Source: an uncultured Burkholderiales bacterium (GTDB lineage Bacteria > Pseudomonadota > Gammaproteobacteria > Burkholderiales > Burkholderiaceae_C). Taken from it: a stretch of 57,272 nucleotides of DNA. Below are positions 1 through 10,487 of the stretch, one piece after another. The stretch covers positions 1-57,272 of the forward strand of contig CALAGS010000091.1 of the NCBI GenBank assembly GCA_937891665.1, read 5' to 3'. Position numbers and translations under genes: made by a program. Positions within the stretch are counted from its first letter, which is position 1. Each line of letters opens with the position of its first letter. The notes under the pieces are model-generated. The model was not told the origin of the DNA, searched no databases, and saw only the letters and a program-made list of their open reading frames with translations.

Positions 1-912
1 CGCGTGTTGCACGAACAAGGCCTTGACGCACTCATCTGTGATCGCTTGCACATCAACACACAGCCTGCCAACCTCAAACGCTGGGACGACTTGGTCTATG
101 AAACCGAGCACCCTCAAGGCGAAGTGAGCATTGCCATGGTGGGCAAATATGTCGAGCTGTCTGACAGCTACAAGTCGGTCAATGAGGCTTTGCGCCACGC
201 CGGTATGCGCAACCATGTGCGCGTCAAAATAGAGCACATCGACTCTGAAACCATCACCTCAGAAACAGTGGCGCAACTGGCCAAATTTGATGGCATCTTG
301 GTGCCCGGCGGTTTTGGCAAGCGCGGCATTGAAGGCAAAATTCAAACCGCACGTTTTGCCCGTGAAGGCAAAGTGCCCTACCTTGGTATTTGCTTAGGGA
401 TGCAAGTGGCTACCATTGAATATGCGCGCAATGTCGCTGAAATGCGTGACGCCAACAGCACCGAGTTTGAACCCGACACACCCTTCCCCGTCATTGCGCT
501 CATCAACGAATGGAAAGATGCCGACGGCACCATTCAAGTTCGCGATGCCCAATCCGATTTGGGCGGCACCATGCGATTGGGCGCGCAAAGCTCTGACGTC
601 TCTTCAAACACCTTGGCGCATCAAATTTATGGCCCAGTGGTCACTGAGCGTCATCGCCACCGCTACGAAGCCAATGTGAATTATTTGGACTCACTGCGCA
701 AAGCAGGCTTGGTCATCTCGGCCCTCACTCAACGTGAGCAACTGACTGAAATCGTGGAGCTTCCCACTTCTGTTCATCCGTGGTTTGTTGGCGTGCAGTT
801 TCATCCTGAATTCAAATCAACCCCATGGGATGGCCACCCTTTGTTCAATGCTTTTATCAAAGCATCGATCGATCACCAACAAGGCGCGAAGCAATTGAAA
901 GCCGTGGCTTAA
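1..912 (+). CDS. pyrG: CTP synthase, C-terminal part (cut by window edge)
   Basis: Makes CTP from UTP, ATP and glutamine in the cytoplasm, the last step of pyrimidine nucleotide synthesis. The reading frame is open from the first base, so the gene begins upstream; about 303 of the usual ~545 residues are here. What remains is the linker plus the class I glutamine amidotransferase domain: oxyanion loop PGGFG, nucleophile Cys in GICLGMQ (codon 391-393), and the His/Glu pair in QFHPEF near the end. The upstream synthetase domain is missing only because of the window edge. kdsA follows after 36 bp on the same strand, the usual betaproteobacterial order. Confidence 0.96.
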   Translation, partial: RVLHEQGLDALICDRLHINTQPANLKRWDDLVYETEHPQGEVSIAMVGKYVELSDSYKSVNEALRHAGMRNHVRVKIEHIDSETITSETVAQLAKFDGILVPGGFGKRGIEGKIQTARFAREGKVPYLGICLGMQVATIEYARNVAEMRDANSTEFEPDTPFPVIALINEWKDADGTIQVRDAQSDLGGTMRLGAQSSDVSSNTLAHQIYGPVVTERHRHRYEANVNYLDSLRKAGLVISALTQREQLTEIVELPTSVHPWFVGVQFHPEFKSTPWDGHPLFNAFIKASIDHQQGAKQLKAVA

Positions 913-948
913 TTCTCCGCGTCAACTTAGCAAGATACCAGGAACACC

Positions 949-3100
<2,152 letters not shown>

Positions 3101-3122
3101 TATTTCCAGATAGCCCTATTCG

Positions 3123-3404
3123 ATGCTCATGGACAACCGCCTACTGCCAGCCGCCTTGATTGCACTGCTGCTTATTTTGCAGGGGCAGATTTGGCTTGGC
3201 AAAGGCAGTGTGCCCACGGTCATCGACCTTGAGTACAAAATTCAAGAGCAAAACGAGTTGAATGCCAAAGCCAAGCGCATCAATGGCCAACTCAACTCCG
3301 AAGTGAACGACCTCAAAGAAGGTTTGAACACGGTTGAAGAGCGGGCCCGCCATGAACTCGGCATGGTCAAGGCCAACGAGATTTTTGTTCAAATCGAAAA
3401 ATGA
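3123..3404 (+). CDS. ftsB: Cell division protein FtsB
   Basis: Small bitopic septum protein that joins FtsL and FtsQ and relays activation to the FtsWI peptidoglycan synthase. The 93-aa product has a short cytoplasmic start, one membrane segment around residues 8-26 (rich in Leu/Ile/Ala), then a charged heptad-like region to about residue 75, then the conserved tail RARHELGMVKANEIFVQI. Two in-frame ATGs exist (3123 and 3129) and neither has a clear ribosome site. The position right after eno is the standard one in proteobacteria. Its stop overlaps the start of the pnuC-like gene by 4 bp. Confidence 0.93.
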   Translation: MLMDNRLLPAALIALLLILQGQIWLGKGSVPTVIDLEYKIQEQNELNAKAKRINGQLNSEVNDLKEGLNTVEERARHELGMVKANEIFVQIEK

Positions 3405-4003
3405 TCAATCCGGTCGAATTGGCCGGCTTCCTTTTGTCGTTGGCAATGGTTTATTGCAACATCAAAGAAATTCACTGGGGATGGCCTCTGGCCATTTTGA
3501 GTTCTCTGCTGTACGGAACAGTTTTCTGGAACAGCCAACTTTATGGTGAAGCCTGTTTGCAAATCATGTTCGTTCTGACAGCGGCTTGGGGTTGGCAACA
3601 GTGGCTTAGAGGAAGCGCTTCAGCCGCAATAGGCACTGATGCAGAGGTAAGCCCGGCGCCATTGGCAAAAGCCAAGCTTTGCGTGAGTGGCTTACAGGCT
3701 TCTGAGCGACGAGTTGCCTTCATTGCCACCTTGTTGGCTTGGCCTTCCTTGTCATTTTTCCTGCATCGCTACACAGACAGCGATGTGGCCGTTTGGGATG
3801 GCTTGGTCACGGCACTGAGTTTGTTGGGTCAATATTTATTGGGTCGCAAGAAAATTGAAACTTGGTGGGTCTGGATGCTTGTCAATATTCTCACCGTTGG
3901 CCTGATGATCGAAAAGTCTTTGTGGTTGACGGCCGTGCTGTATGGCATTTTTGCCGTGCTCAGTTTCATTGGCCTTCAAGCTTGGCGTCGCCATGAGCAC
4001 TAG
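3401..4003 (+). CDS. pnuC: PnuC-family nicotinamide riboside transporter
   Basis: Predicted inner-membrane facilitator for nicotinamide riboside, feeding NAD salvage. The 200-aa protein is mostly hydrophobic with about 7 membrane segments. It carries PnuC hallmarks: an early W-GWPLAILSS segment, a SQLYGEACLQ stretch, GWQQW, and a late ETWWVW segment. The start overlaps the ftsB stop (ATGA). The downstream gene starts inside its last codons (ATG at 3993) and encodes a NadR-like riboside kinase. The transporter/kinase pair is a known functional partnership: the kinase traps the imported riboside by phosphorylation. The middle loop (about residues 65-90) is variable and low in conservation. Confidence 0.85.
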   Translation: MINPVELAGFLLSLAMVYCNIKEIHWGWPLAILSSLLYGTVFWNSQLYGEACLQIMFVLTAAWGWQQWLRGSASAAIGTDAEVSPAPLAKAKLCVSGLQASERRVAFIATLLAWPSLSFFLHRYTDSDVAVWDGLVTALSLLGQYLLGRKKIETWWVWMLVNILTVGLMIEKSLWLTAVLYGIFAVLSFIGLQAWRRHEH

Positions 4004-4694
4004 GGTCATTCGAGTTGCGCTGCTGGGCGCAGAAAGTACTGGCAAAACCAGCTTGAGTCAGTACATCACCGAGGCCTTGTTGGCGCAAGGGCAGATGGCA
4101 ACTTACGTTCCCGAAGTACTGCGCGAGTGGTGCCAAATGTATGGCCGAACACCTGCTTTTCATGAGCAACGCCATATTGCGCAGCAACAAGCCGAGCGAA
4201 TTTTTTCGATTCAAGAAGGCTGGGTCATTGCCGATACCACGCCCTTAATGACCGCCGTTTACAGCGACTATGTATTTAAAGACCTGTCTTTGTACCAGGA
4301 GGCCCTTGGACTACAAGCCCAATTTGATTTAACGCTGGTCATGGGACTCGACGTGGCTTGGATGCCAGATGGTTTACAGCGCGATGGTGAGCATGTGCGT
4401 GAACCGGTGGACAATCTCATTCGACAAGCCATGTCGAAAAGTCAACTGCCTTTTAAAGTCATTTATGGTCAAGGCGAGGCAAGGCTCAGCGCTGCATTGC
4501 TGGCCATCAGCCAAGGCGTCTCAAATCTCAATGAGCCCCTTCATTTGAAATTTTCAGTGCCCAGCTTGCAACCCACTCAGGTTCAAAGGGAAGTGAGCCA
4601 ATACGGTTTGAACCAAGGCAAAACAGCCTGGCGCTGCGATTTGTGCAGCGACGCAGAATGCGAGCACAGACTTTTCAGTGACCTGCTGAAATAA
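3993..4694 (+). CDS. NadR-like ATPase / nicotinamide riboside kinase
   Basis: Predicted to phosphorylate nicotinamide riboside to NMN. The start at 3993 is preferred because it overlaps the pnuC stop and puts the P-loop GAESTGKTS at residues 12-20; an earlier in-frame ATG at 3942 would overlap pnuC by 62 bp. Other family signatures are LREWC-x4-GRTP, EQRHIAQQQ and ADTTPLMTAVYS. The protein (233 aa) is kinase-only: neither the adenylyltransferase domain nor the repressor domain of enteric NadR is present. Unusually, the last 21 residues contain a Cys/His cluster, CDLCSDAECEH (C215, C218, C223, H225), resembling a zinc knuckle. Its end is 6 bp from the convergent hslO end. Confidence 0.82.
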   Translation: MSTRVIRVALLGAESTGKTSLSQYITEALLAQGQMATYVPEVLREWCQMYGRTPAFHEQRHIAQQQAERIFSIQEGWVIADTTPLMTAVYSDYVFKDLSLYQEALGLQAQFDLTLVMGLDVAWMPDGLQRDGEHVREPVDNLIRQAMSKSQLPFKVIYGQGEARLSAALLAISQGVSNLNEPLHLKFSVPSLQPTQVQREVSQYGLNQGKTAWRCDLCSDAECEHRLFSDLLK

Positions 4695-4700
4695 TACCCA

Positions 4701-5690
4701 TTAGTGAACCGCAGGACCCGTGGGAGGTGCCGCTTCAGGTTGCGTAAAAAGGCTGGCTGCGTCCACAGGATCAAATTGATACTGCGCACCGCAGAACTCG
4801 CAAGCCACCTCAATGTTTTCGCGCTCTGACAAAATACTTTCGGCTTCTGCCACACCTAAGCTCTTGATCATGCGACCTACTCTTTCGCGACTGCAACTGC
4901 ATTGAAAACGAGGACCTGACTCGCCAACCAGCGGCTCAAATCGCAGCAGCGGTTCTTCCCAGAACAAGCGGTGCAATACAGTTTCAACATCCAAACCGAG
5001 CAGTTCTTCAGGCTTCAAACTCTTGGACAAGATAGAAATACGGTTGTAGTCTTCATCTTTGCCCAGGGCCGATTCACGCTCGACTGAATCGTAGCGTCCA
5101 GCCAAATTACCAACCCCCTCCAAAGGCAATCTTTGAATGAGCAAACCAGCAGCCACTTGTGAGTTGGCTGCCAACACCAAGGTGGTGTCGAGTTGCTCAG
5201 ACTGCAGCATGTAATGCTCTAGCACTTCACTTAACTTTTCTAATTTTTCTTTGTGATCATCAAACAAGGGCACCACGCCCTGATAAGGCTGCTGACCCGG
5301 CAAACGGTCTAAAGGATCTAGGGTAATGGCACAACGCCCTTCGTTGTTGACATTGACCATCTGACTCAAGGAAGCCTGCGGCAACACCTCACCTTGAACC
5401 GTAGCCGTGGCACGAAATCCGAAATCGGGCTGCACCTCCACCACAGACAACTTAACAGGCCCGTCGCCAAACACTTGCAGCACCAAAGCACCATTGAATT
5501 TGATGTTGGCCTGCATCAGCACAGCGGCTGCCGACATTTGACCTAACAACTCCGAGACGGGCTCTGGGTAAGCGCCGGTTTCCGTGTTGGCAGATCGCCT
5601 TTGAAGAACCTCCCACCAGGCATCGGTTAGACGGACGATGGCACCGCGAACAGGCAAGCCTTCGAATAAAAATTTATGAAGTTCAGACAA
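4701..5690 (-). CDS. hslO: Redox-regulated chaperone Hsp33
   Basis: Cytoplasmic holdase activated by oxidation and unfolding; it binds unfolding proteins during oxidative stress. The 329-aa protein has the N-terminal substrate-binding fold and the C-terminal redox switch. The zinc-binding thiols are C264 and C266 (CSCS) and C297 and C300 (CEFC), the exact CxC...CxxC pattern of the family. A short Pro/Ala-rich tail follows. Its start overlaps the end of the gamma-carbonic-anhydrase-like gene by 8 bp, so the two are probably translated from one mRNA. hslR (Hsp15), its neighbour in E. coli, is 43 kb away here. Confidence 0.95.
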   Translation of the reverse strand: MSELHKFLFEGLPVRGAIVRLTDAWWEVLQRRSANTETGAYPEPVSELLGQMSAAAVLMQANIKFNGALVLQVFGDGPVKLSVVEVQPDFGFRATATVQGEVLPQASLSQMVNVNNEGRCAITLDPLDRLPGQQPYQGVVPLFDDHKEKLEKLSEVLEHYMLQSEQLDTTLVLAANSQVAAGLLIQRLPLEGVGNLAGRYDSVERESALGKDEDYNRISILSKSLKPEELLGLDVETVLHRLFWEEPLLRFEPLVGESGPRFQCSCSRERVGRMIKSLGVAEAESILSERENIEVACEFCGAQYQFDPVDAASLFTQPEAAPPTGPAVH

Positions 5691-6207
5691 TTTTTTTCAA
5701 ACCCGATTGAAAGCGATGCGCGTTCTCGATGTAATGCTTGGCAGACATGCGCAAGCCTTGAATTTGTTCAGGCGTTAGTTCGCGAACCACTTTGGCAGGC
5801 GAGCCCATGATCATGGAGCCATCGGGAAACTCTTTGCCCTCGGTCACCAAAGAACCTGCACCCACCAAACAGTTTTTGCCTATTTTGGCGCCATTCAAAA
5901 CCACAGCACCAATGCCAATGAGCGATTCATCGCCAATGGTGCACCCGTGCAACATGACTTGATGGCCAACGGTGACATGTTTACCCACGGTCAGAGGCTT
6001 GCCGACGTCTGCATGCAGCACGCTACAGTCTTGGATATTTGACCCTTCACCAATGTGAATGGTTTCTGTATCGCCCCGAATGACGGTGCCAAACCAAACG
6101 CTGGCATTGACGCCCAAGCTCACTGCCCCCATGACCTGAGCGCTATCGGCAACCCATGCCCCCTCAGCCAATTCAGGTTGTTTGCCGTCTAAGGAATAAA
6201 TAGCCAT
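5683..6207 (-). CDS. Gamma-carbonic-anhydrase-like hexapeptide protein (YrdA/PaaY type)
   Basis: Left-handed beta-helix protein of the gamma-carbonic anhydrase superfamily. The ATG at 6205-6207 is chosen because GAGAGGA lies just upstream and the earlier in-frame start at 6267 would run into the divergent gene. The 174-aa product is built from hexapeptide repeats ([46 protein letters not shown]). It has the three candidate zinc histidines, one in LHADVG and two in VGHQVMLHG. Real carbonic anhydrase activity cannot be read from sequence; many relatives are of unknown substrate. It lies upstream of and overlaps hslO; the divergent DUF455 gene starts 58 bp away. Confidence 0.88.
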   Translation of the reverse strand: MAIYSLDGKQPELAEGAWVADSAQVMGAVSLGVNASVWFGTVIRGDTETIHIGEGSNIQDCSVLHADVGKPLTVGKHVTVGHQVMLHGCTIGDESLIGIGAVVLNGAKIGKNCLVGAGSLVTEGKEFPDGSMIMGSPAKVVRELTPEQIQGLRMSAKHYIENAHRFQSGLKKIV

Positions 6208-6234
6208 TGGAGTCCTCTCAATTTGGGGCGCAAA

Positions 6235-6249
6235 GCCTACATTGTAGGC
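6235..6249. promoter_or_regulatory. Perfect palindrome in divergent intergenic region (possible operator)
   Basis: GCCTACA-T-TGTAGGC: 7-bp arms about one central base, in the 58-bp gap between the gamma-carbonic-anhydrase-like gene (minus) and the DUF455 gene (plus). A further half-site GCCTA is at 6252-6256. The right arm contains ATTGTA, which on the minus strand reads TACAAT, a fair -10 box for the leftward gene. TAAAAT at 6255-6260 is a possible -10 for the rightward gene, which would place its transcription start at or next to the ATG at 6266. No protein that binds here is known to me. Confidence 0.4.
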
Positions 6250-6265
6250 AAGCCTAAAATAGCGC

Positions 6266-7090
6266 ATGGCGACCGCAGAATTAGCCCCACACCTCCCACA
6301 ACCCGCTCACTTGAGGCAGGCTGTTTTGGCGCCCTTGTTGGCGCAAAACGCTGTTCAAAAGGCGGAGTTGACCTTGTCTCTCAAAGAAGACATGCCCATC
6401 TTTGTCGATGTGGTGGTGCAAGACCCCGGCGGCATTCCTGGGCGACCTGCGAAGCCAGAGCTGGTGTCGCACACCGTACTGAAGTCAAAACCTTTGACCA
6501 CCCCCGAAGGCAGGGCTGTCTTGCTTCACGCCATTGCCCACATTGAACTCAATGCCATCGATTTGGCTTTGGATGTGGTGTGGCGCTTTCAGGGCATGCC
6601 TGCTGATTTTTACAAAGACTGGGTTCAAATTGCCAAAGAAGAAGCCAAGCATTTTTTGCTTCTTCAAAAGCATTTGGTCAGCATGGGTTTTGACTATGGC
6701 GACTTTCCGGCTCATCACTCCCTTTGGGAAATGGCAGAACGAACACGCACCGATATTTTGGCTCGCATAGGACTTGTGCCACGCACCATGGAAGCACGCG
6801 GGCTCGATGCATCACCCGGCGTGAGAAATAAATTAATCAGCGCAGGTGACCTGGCAGCCGGTCGCATTTTGGACATTATTTTGAAAGATGAAATTGGTCA
6901 TGTTGCAGCGGGCAACCGCTGGTACCGACATGTCTGCCAAGAAAGAGGGCTAGACCCGATTGGCACTTATCGCGACTTGATCAAACAATACGACGCGCCC
7001 AAACTGAAGTCGCCTTACAACCTAGAAGCCAGACGCCTGGCAGGCTTCGAGGAAGAAGAGTTGATTTATTTAGCAGCCAATGGCTTGTAA
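6266..7090 (+). CDS. DUF455 family ferritin-like protein
   Basis: Member of the DUF455 ferritin-like family, related to the di-iron four-helix-bundle proteins; the biochemical role is unknown to me. The 274-aa protein shows the alternating acidic/His motifs expected of a di-iron site: [20 protein letters not shown] and [12 protein letters not shown], plus the family stretch [10 protein letters not shown]. There is no signal peptide or membrane segment, so it is probably cytoplasmic. No good ribosome site precedes the ATG, and a -10-like TAAAAT ends only 5 nt before it, so a leaderless mRNA is possible. The next gene starts within about 25 bp on the same strand. Confidence 0.85.
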   Translation: MATAELAPHLPQPAHLRQAVLAPLLAQNAVQKAELTLSLKEDMPIFVDVVVQDPGGIPGRPAKPELVSHTVLKSKPLTTPEGRAVLLHAIAHIELNAIDLALDVVWRFQGMPADFYKDWVQIAKEEAKHFLLLQKHLVSMGFDYGDFPAHHSLWEMAERTRTDILARIGLVPRTMEARGLDASPGVRNKLISAGDLAAGRILDIILKDEIGHVAAGNRWYRHVCQERGLDPIGTYRDLIKQYDAPKLKSPYNLEARRLAGFEEEELIYLAANGL

Positions 7091-7112
7091 GCCAACCTAC
7101 CGAAAGCAATTC

Positions 7113-8378
7113 ATGCAAATTAACCATAGCTTCAAGGGATTTCCTGGCCATCACACGCCCGTCGATATTTCAGAAGTTGGATTGCAAAAGTGGCATGTGT
7201 TGAAGGGTGACTTGCCATTCCCATTGGCCGTCATCAAAGAAAAAGCCCTTCAGCATAATTTGCATTGGATGAAAGATTTTTGTGAAAAACGCCAATTGGA
7301 CATCGCGCCCCACGGCAAAACAACCATGTCACCAGAGTTGTACGCACGGCAAGTAGAAGCTGGCGCTTGGGGCATCAGTTTTGCCAACGTCTTTCAAGCA
7401 AGTTTAGGAATTCGGCACGGCATTCAACGCATCATCATTGCCAACCAAGTTTATCAACATGCCGATCTGGAAGCACTGAGTGTTTTGCTTGCAACTTATC
7501 CCAAAGTTCGGGTTTATTTCTTGGTGGACTCAGCAGAGCAAATTGATGCCATTCAAAAGTGGCGATCGGCGAGTCGATCCAACATCGCTTTCACCGTATT
7601 GATTGAGCTTGGTATAGAAGGCAAACGGACGGGTTGCCGAGAGCACTCACAGGCCTTGGCTTTAGCCCGAATCATCAAAGCCACCTCTGGGCTCTTGCTG
7701 TGTGGCATTGAATGCTATGAAGGCGCATTGGCCACTTGCAACCATGAGCACGATCAAGCATCGGTCGCGGCCCTCATGGGACGGGTCCAACAACTGGCCG
7801 TCGCCTGTGAAAAAGAAAATTTATTTGAAAACGACGAAATCCTTTTAACCGCCGGCGGCTCTGCCATCTTTGACCTCGTAGCTCAGCACCTCAAACCCCA
7901 ACTTAACTTACCCACCAGAGGCATTTTGAGATCTGGCTGCTACCTTACGCACGACCACGTGCAATATCGCAAAATGCTGAAGTGCGTTGGCGAAAGACTT
8001 CAACTGACTGAAACTCTCAGACCCGCATTAGAGGTCATCAGCAGTGTGCAGTCTTGCCCTGAACCTGGCTTGGCCCTTCTCACCATGGGCAAGCGGGATG
8101 TTTCCTACGACATGGATTTACCCGTTGCCATTTGGCGTGCCAACATGGGCGATCAAGGGGTCTCAGGGGTGCCATCTCATTGGGAAATCACGGCCTTGAA
8201 CGATCAACACGCCTACCTTCATTTCAACCCAGCAGCTTCTGTCTCAGAGCAGCCCCATGTGGGGCAATTGATTGGCAGCGGCATTTCGCACCCTTGCACC
8301 ACATTTGACAAGTGGCGGTGGATGCCGATTGTTGATGATCACTACGCCGTCATGAGCGCTGTTTCTATTCGCTTCTAG
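7113..8378 (+). CDS. D-threonine aldolase / D-serine dehydratase-like PLP enzyme
   Basis: Fold-type III PLP enzyme of the alanine-racemase-like superfamily, the DSD1/D-threonine aldolase group often labelled amino-acid deaminase. PLP Lys is expected at residue 69 in APHGKTTMSP. Other landmarks are the LTAGGSAIFDL turn, GCYLTHDH, GKRDVSYD and the C-terminal metal motif SGISHPCTTFDKW, in which His and Cys bind a divalent metal in characterised relatives. The exact substrate (D-Ser, D-Thr, 3-hydroxy-aspartate) cannot be told. The ATG at 7113 gives a 421-aa protein. An ATG at 7080 inside the preceding gene is also in frame, but adds 11 unconserved-looking residues. Confidence 0.83.
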   Translation: MQINHSFKGFPGHHTPVDISEVGLQKWHVLKGDLPFPLAVIKEKALQHNLHWMKDFCEKRQLDIAPHGKTTMSPELYARQVEAGAWGISFANVFQASLGIRHGIQRIIIANQVYQHADLEALSVLLATYPKVRVYFLVDSAEQIDAIQKWRSASRSNIAFTVLIELGIEGKRTGCREHSQALALARIIKATSGLLLCGIECYEGALATCNHEHDQASVAALMGRVQQLAVACEKENLFENDEILLTAGGSAIFDLVAQHLKPQLNLPTRGILRSGCYLTHDHVQYRKMLKCVGERLQLTETLRPALEVISSVQSCPEPGLALLTMGKRDVSYDMDLPVAIWRANMGDQGVSGVPSHWEITALNDQHAYLHFNPAASVSEQPHVGQLIGSGISHPCTTFDKWRWMPIVDDHYAVMSAVSIRF

Positions 8379-8389
8379 CCATCGGTACT

Positions 8390-8440
8390 TCACCCAAATG
8401 GGTGATGCTGATTCACCCGTTTGGGTCATGCTGATTCACC
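8390..8440. repeat. Tandem 23-bp repeat, two full copies plus a partial third
   Basis: Units begin at 8390, 8413 and 8436, an exact 23-bp period. Copies 1 and 2 differ at only a few bases and share the ending GGGT-s-ATGCTGAT. Each contains a small inverted repeat (TCACCC-AAAT-GGGTGA in copy 1, ACCC-GTTT-GGGT in copy 2). The third, truncated copy supplies the TGA stop codon and final codons of xerD (minus strand). It fills the 57-bp space between two convergent genes, so it could act as a weak bidirectional transcription barrier or be a decayed repeat. Confidence 0.7.
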
Positions 8441-9344
8441 CCCTCGGATGGTGCTTGGCGTGTAAATTTTTCAACCTTTCACGGGCCACATGCGTGTAGA
8501 TGGTGGTGGTCGAGATATCTGCGTGCCCCAGCAACACCTGAACCGACCTCAAATCTGCACCATGGTTCAGCAGGTGTGTGGCAAACGCGTGTCTGAGAGT
8601 GTGTGGCGACAAGGGTGCTGTAATGCCAGACAACACAGCGTACTTTTTAATCAACTGCCAAAACATGATGCGCGACATGGCTGTTCCTGCTTTGGGGCCA
8701 CTGGTGGTCACAAACAAATCGTCTGTTTGCTTGGCACCCAATAAGGCACCGCGTGCGTTTTGCATGTAATCCGTCAAACTGTCTCGGGCCATATCGCCAA
8801 ACGGCACCAGTCGTTCTTTGCTGCCTTTTCCCATGATGCGAAGCACCCCCTCATTCAAAGACACATGCAAGGTTTTGAGTTTGACCAACTCGGTCACTCG
8901 CAAACCACTGGCATACAACAACTCCAGCATGGCTTTGTCGCGCAAGCCAAGGGCGGTATGGGTTTCGGGTGCTGACAGCAAGGCATCAACCTGTTCTTCC
9001 GACAAAGTTTTGGGCACCCGCAAGGCTTGTTTGGCCGCCAGCATTCTGAGGGTGGGGTCAACTTCGACAATACGCTCACGCAGCGCCCAACGGTAGTAAC
9101 GTTTAAAAACAGTTAAACGCCGATTGGCAGAGGTGGCTTTGGAAAGGCTGTGGCGCGCGGCAAAATAAGCTTGTAAATGCAACTCTTGGACCGCATTGAA
9201 GGAGGTGCCTGAGCTTTGACTGAGCCAATCCGCTAAGGCCGTCAAATCACGTCGGTATGCGGCCAAAGTATTGGCCGACAAGCCGTCTTCTAGCCAAACC
9301 GCATCAACAAAGCGGTCGATGGCGGCTTGACTGTCAGAGCTCAT
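8436..9344 (-). CDS. xerD: Tyrosine recombinase XerD
   Basis: Site-specific recombinase that, with XerC, resolves chromosome dimers at dif. The 302-aa length fits. N-terminal SAM-like domain about residues 1-95, catalytic domain about 110-298. All catalytic residues are visible: R149 (SGLRVTEL), K173 (GKGSKERL), H248 and R251 (HTLRHAFA), H274 (LGHADISTT) and Y283 (IYTHV). Genomic housekeeping neighbours and high similarity to XerD argue against a mobile-element integrase. No Shine-Dalgarno precedes its ATG; a 43-aa ORF with a good one overlaps the start, which suggests coupled translation. Confidence 0.92.
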   Translation of the reverse strand: MSSDSQAAIDRFVDAVWLEDGLSANTLAAYRRDLTALADWLSQSSGTSFNAVQELHLQAYFAARHSLSKATSANRRLTVFKRYYRWALRERIVEVDPTLRMLAAKQALRVPKTLSEEQVDALLSAPETHTALGLRDKAMLELLYASGLRVTELVKLKTLHVSLNEGVLRIMGKGSKERLVPFGDMARDSLTDYMQNARGALLGAKQTDDLFVTTSGPKAGTAMSRIMFWQLIKKYAVLSGITAPLSPHTLRHAFATHLLNHGADLRSVQVLLGHADISTTTIYTHVARERLKNLHAKHHPRG

Positions 9345-9465
9345 TAGTCGAGCCGGAGTTTTTGAGTGTCCACCCCATTTTTGTAGACATCAAATTCAGC
9401 TTTACTTTGATCGCAAGCGCTTTGAAGACACGAGCTCCATCGTCATTGCCAACACGACTGATCAT
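9334..9465 (-). CDS. Small ORF (43 aa) overlapping the xerD start; unrecognised
   Basis: ATG at 9463-9465, TGA at 9334-9336. AGGAG (plus-strand 9471-9475) sits 5 nt before the ATG, and TATGAT further upstream could be its -10. The product is short and basic, beginning MISRVGNDDGARVF and containing KALAIKVKLNLM; it has no clear signal or membrane segment. Its last 11 bp overlap the xerD start codon region (ATG AGC TC TGA arrangement), and xerD itself has a poor ribosome site. I do not recognise the family. It may be a leader peptide whose translation sets xerD expression, a true small protein, or a chance ORF. Confidence 0.5.
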   Translation of the reverse strand: MISRVGNDDGARVFKALAIKVKLNLMSTKMGWTLKNSGSTNEL

Positions 9466-9492
9466 CAAAACTCCTGTAAATGACTGCTTCGT

Positions 9493-9498
9493 ATCATA
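9493..9498 (-). promoter_or_regulatory. Possible -10 box for the small ORF-xerD unit
   Basis: The minus strand reads TATGAT here (5 of 6 to TATAAT). A weak -35 candidate TTCTAA lies 17 bp further upstream. Transcription would start about 20 nt before the small ORF's ATG, leaving just room for its AGGAG site. The gap to the divergent AEC transporter gene (9466-9569) otherwise holds only short inverted repeats. Confidence 0.35.
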
Positions 9499-9569
9499 AG
9501 CAATATCTAACCCAGTTAGAAGGCAAATAGCGAAGCAAATACCGCAAAGACAAGCGTTATGCTATTGGG

Positions 9570-10487
9570 GTGAATTACGCTCAGCTTTTATTCCCTGATT
9601 TTTCCCTGATTTTGTGCGGTTACTTCTTGTGCCGGTACACACCCCTCAATCGGCCGCTTTGGCAACAAGTCGAGTTCCTGGTTTATTACTTCTTGTTTCC
9701 AATATTGCTGTTTCACTCCATTGTGAAAAGTCCCTTAGACATCCAAGCAACGTCTGGCTTTTTGCTAGCCGGGATTGCCATGGGTTTCAGCGCCATTTTG
9801 ATCAGCAACAGCATGCCTTACTGGCCATGGATTCGCCACAAAATAGACCTCAGAGATCACGCGGCCAGCGCCCAAATAGGCTTCAGATTCAACTCATTCA
9901 TTGCCTTGGCTTTGGTCGAACGCTTGACCGGCAGCGAAGGCTTATTGTTAATTGCCGTCCTCATCGGCTTTTGCGTGCCCATGTTCAATGTGGGGGCCGT
10001 TTGGCCCATGGCGCGTCATGGCGAATCGGGCATGTTGCGTGAACTGATTCGCAACCCCCTCATCTTGGCCACCACAAGCGGTTTGGCTTTTAATTTTCTA
10101 GGTTTGCGAATCCCTGAGGTCCTAGACCCCAGCTTGTCACGAATTGGCGCAGCCTCCTTGGCCTTGGGCCTCATGTCGGCTGGTGCGGGCATGGAATTGA
10201 AGGCACTGAACCAAGGTAAATTTTTGGGCAGCTTGGTCCTCACGGTCAAGCACTTGGTGGTGCCCTGCTTGGCCTGGGCCTTGGCGCAACTTTTTCAATT
10301 GCCACCTCTGCAAACCACAGTGCTGCTTATTTTTTCAGGCTTGCCTACGGCCTCTACATGTTATGTACTGGCATCCAGAATGGGCTACAACGGCGGCTAT
10401 GTGGCGGGCTTGGTTACTTTGTCCACCCTGCTGGGCGTTTTGAGTTTGCCTTTTGCATTGGGCGTCTTGGGCGGCTTGAAGTTTTAA
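9570..10487 (+). CDS. AEC (auxin efflux carrier) family transporter
   Basis: Inner-membrane permease of the AEC family, whose bacterial members move malonate, malate or other organic anions; the substrate here is unknown. The 305-aa protein has about ten hydrophobic segments in two five-helix halves. It has the family's N-terminal FLVYYFLFPILLFHSI segment and a second-half stretch LVLTVKHLVVPCLAW followed by GLPTASTCYVLA. The start is a GTG at 9570 with only a weak GG-rich stretch upstream, so the N-terminus is somewhat uncertain. Its end overlaps the convergent queG end by 4 bp. Confidence 0.85.
   Translation: MNYAQLLFPDFSLILCGYFLCRYTPLNRPLWQQVEFLVYYFLFPILLFHSIVKSPLDIQATSGFLLAGIAMGFSAILISNSMPYWPWIRHKIDLRDHAASAQIGFRFNSFIALALVERLTGSEGLLLIAVLIGFCVPMFNVGAVWPMARHGESGMLRELIRNPLILATTSGLAFNFLGLRIPEVLDPSLSRIGAASLALGLMSAGAGMELKALNQGKFLGSLVLTVKHLVVPCLAWALAQLFQLPPLQTTVLLIFSGLPTASTCYVLASRMGYNGGYVAGLVTLSTLLGVLSLPFALGVLGGLKF

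Noticed and set aside
8436..9344. Possible integrase of a mobile element
   Set aside because: The protein matches housekeeping XerD in length and all motifs, and there are no attachment sites, transposase or phage genes nearby.
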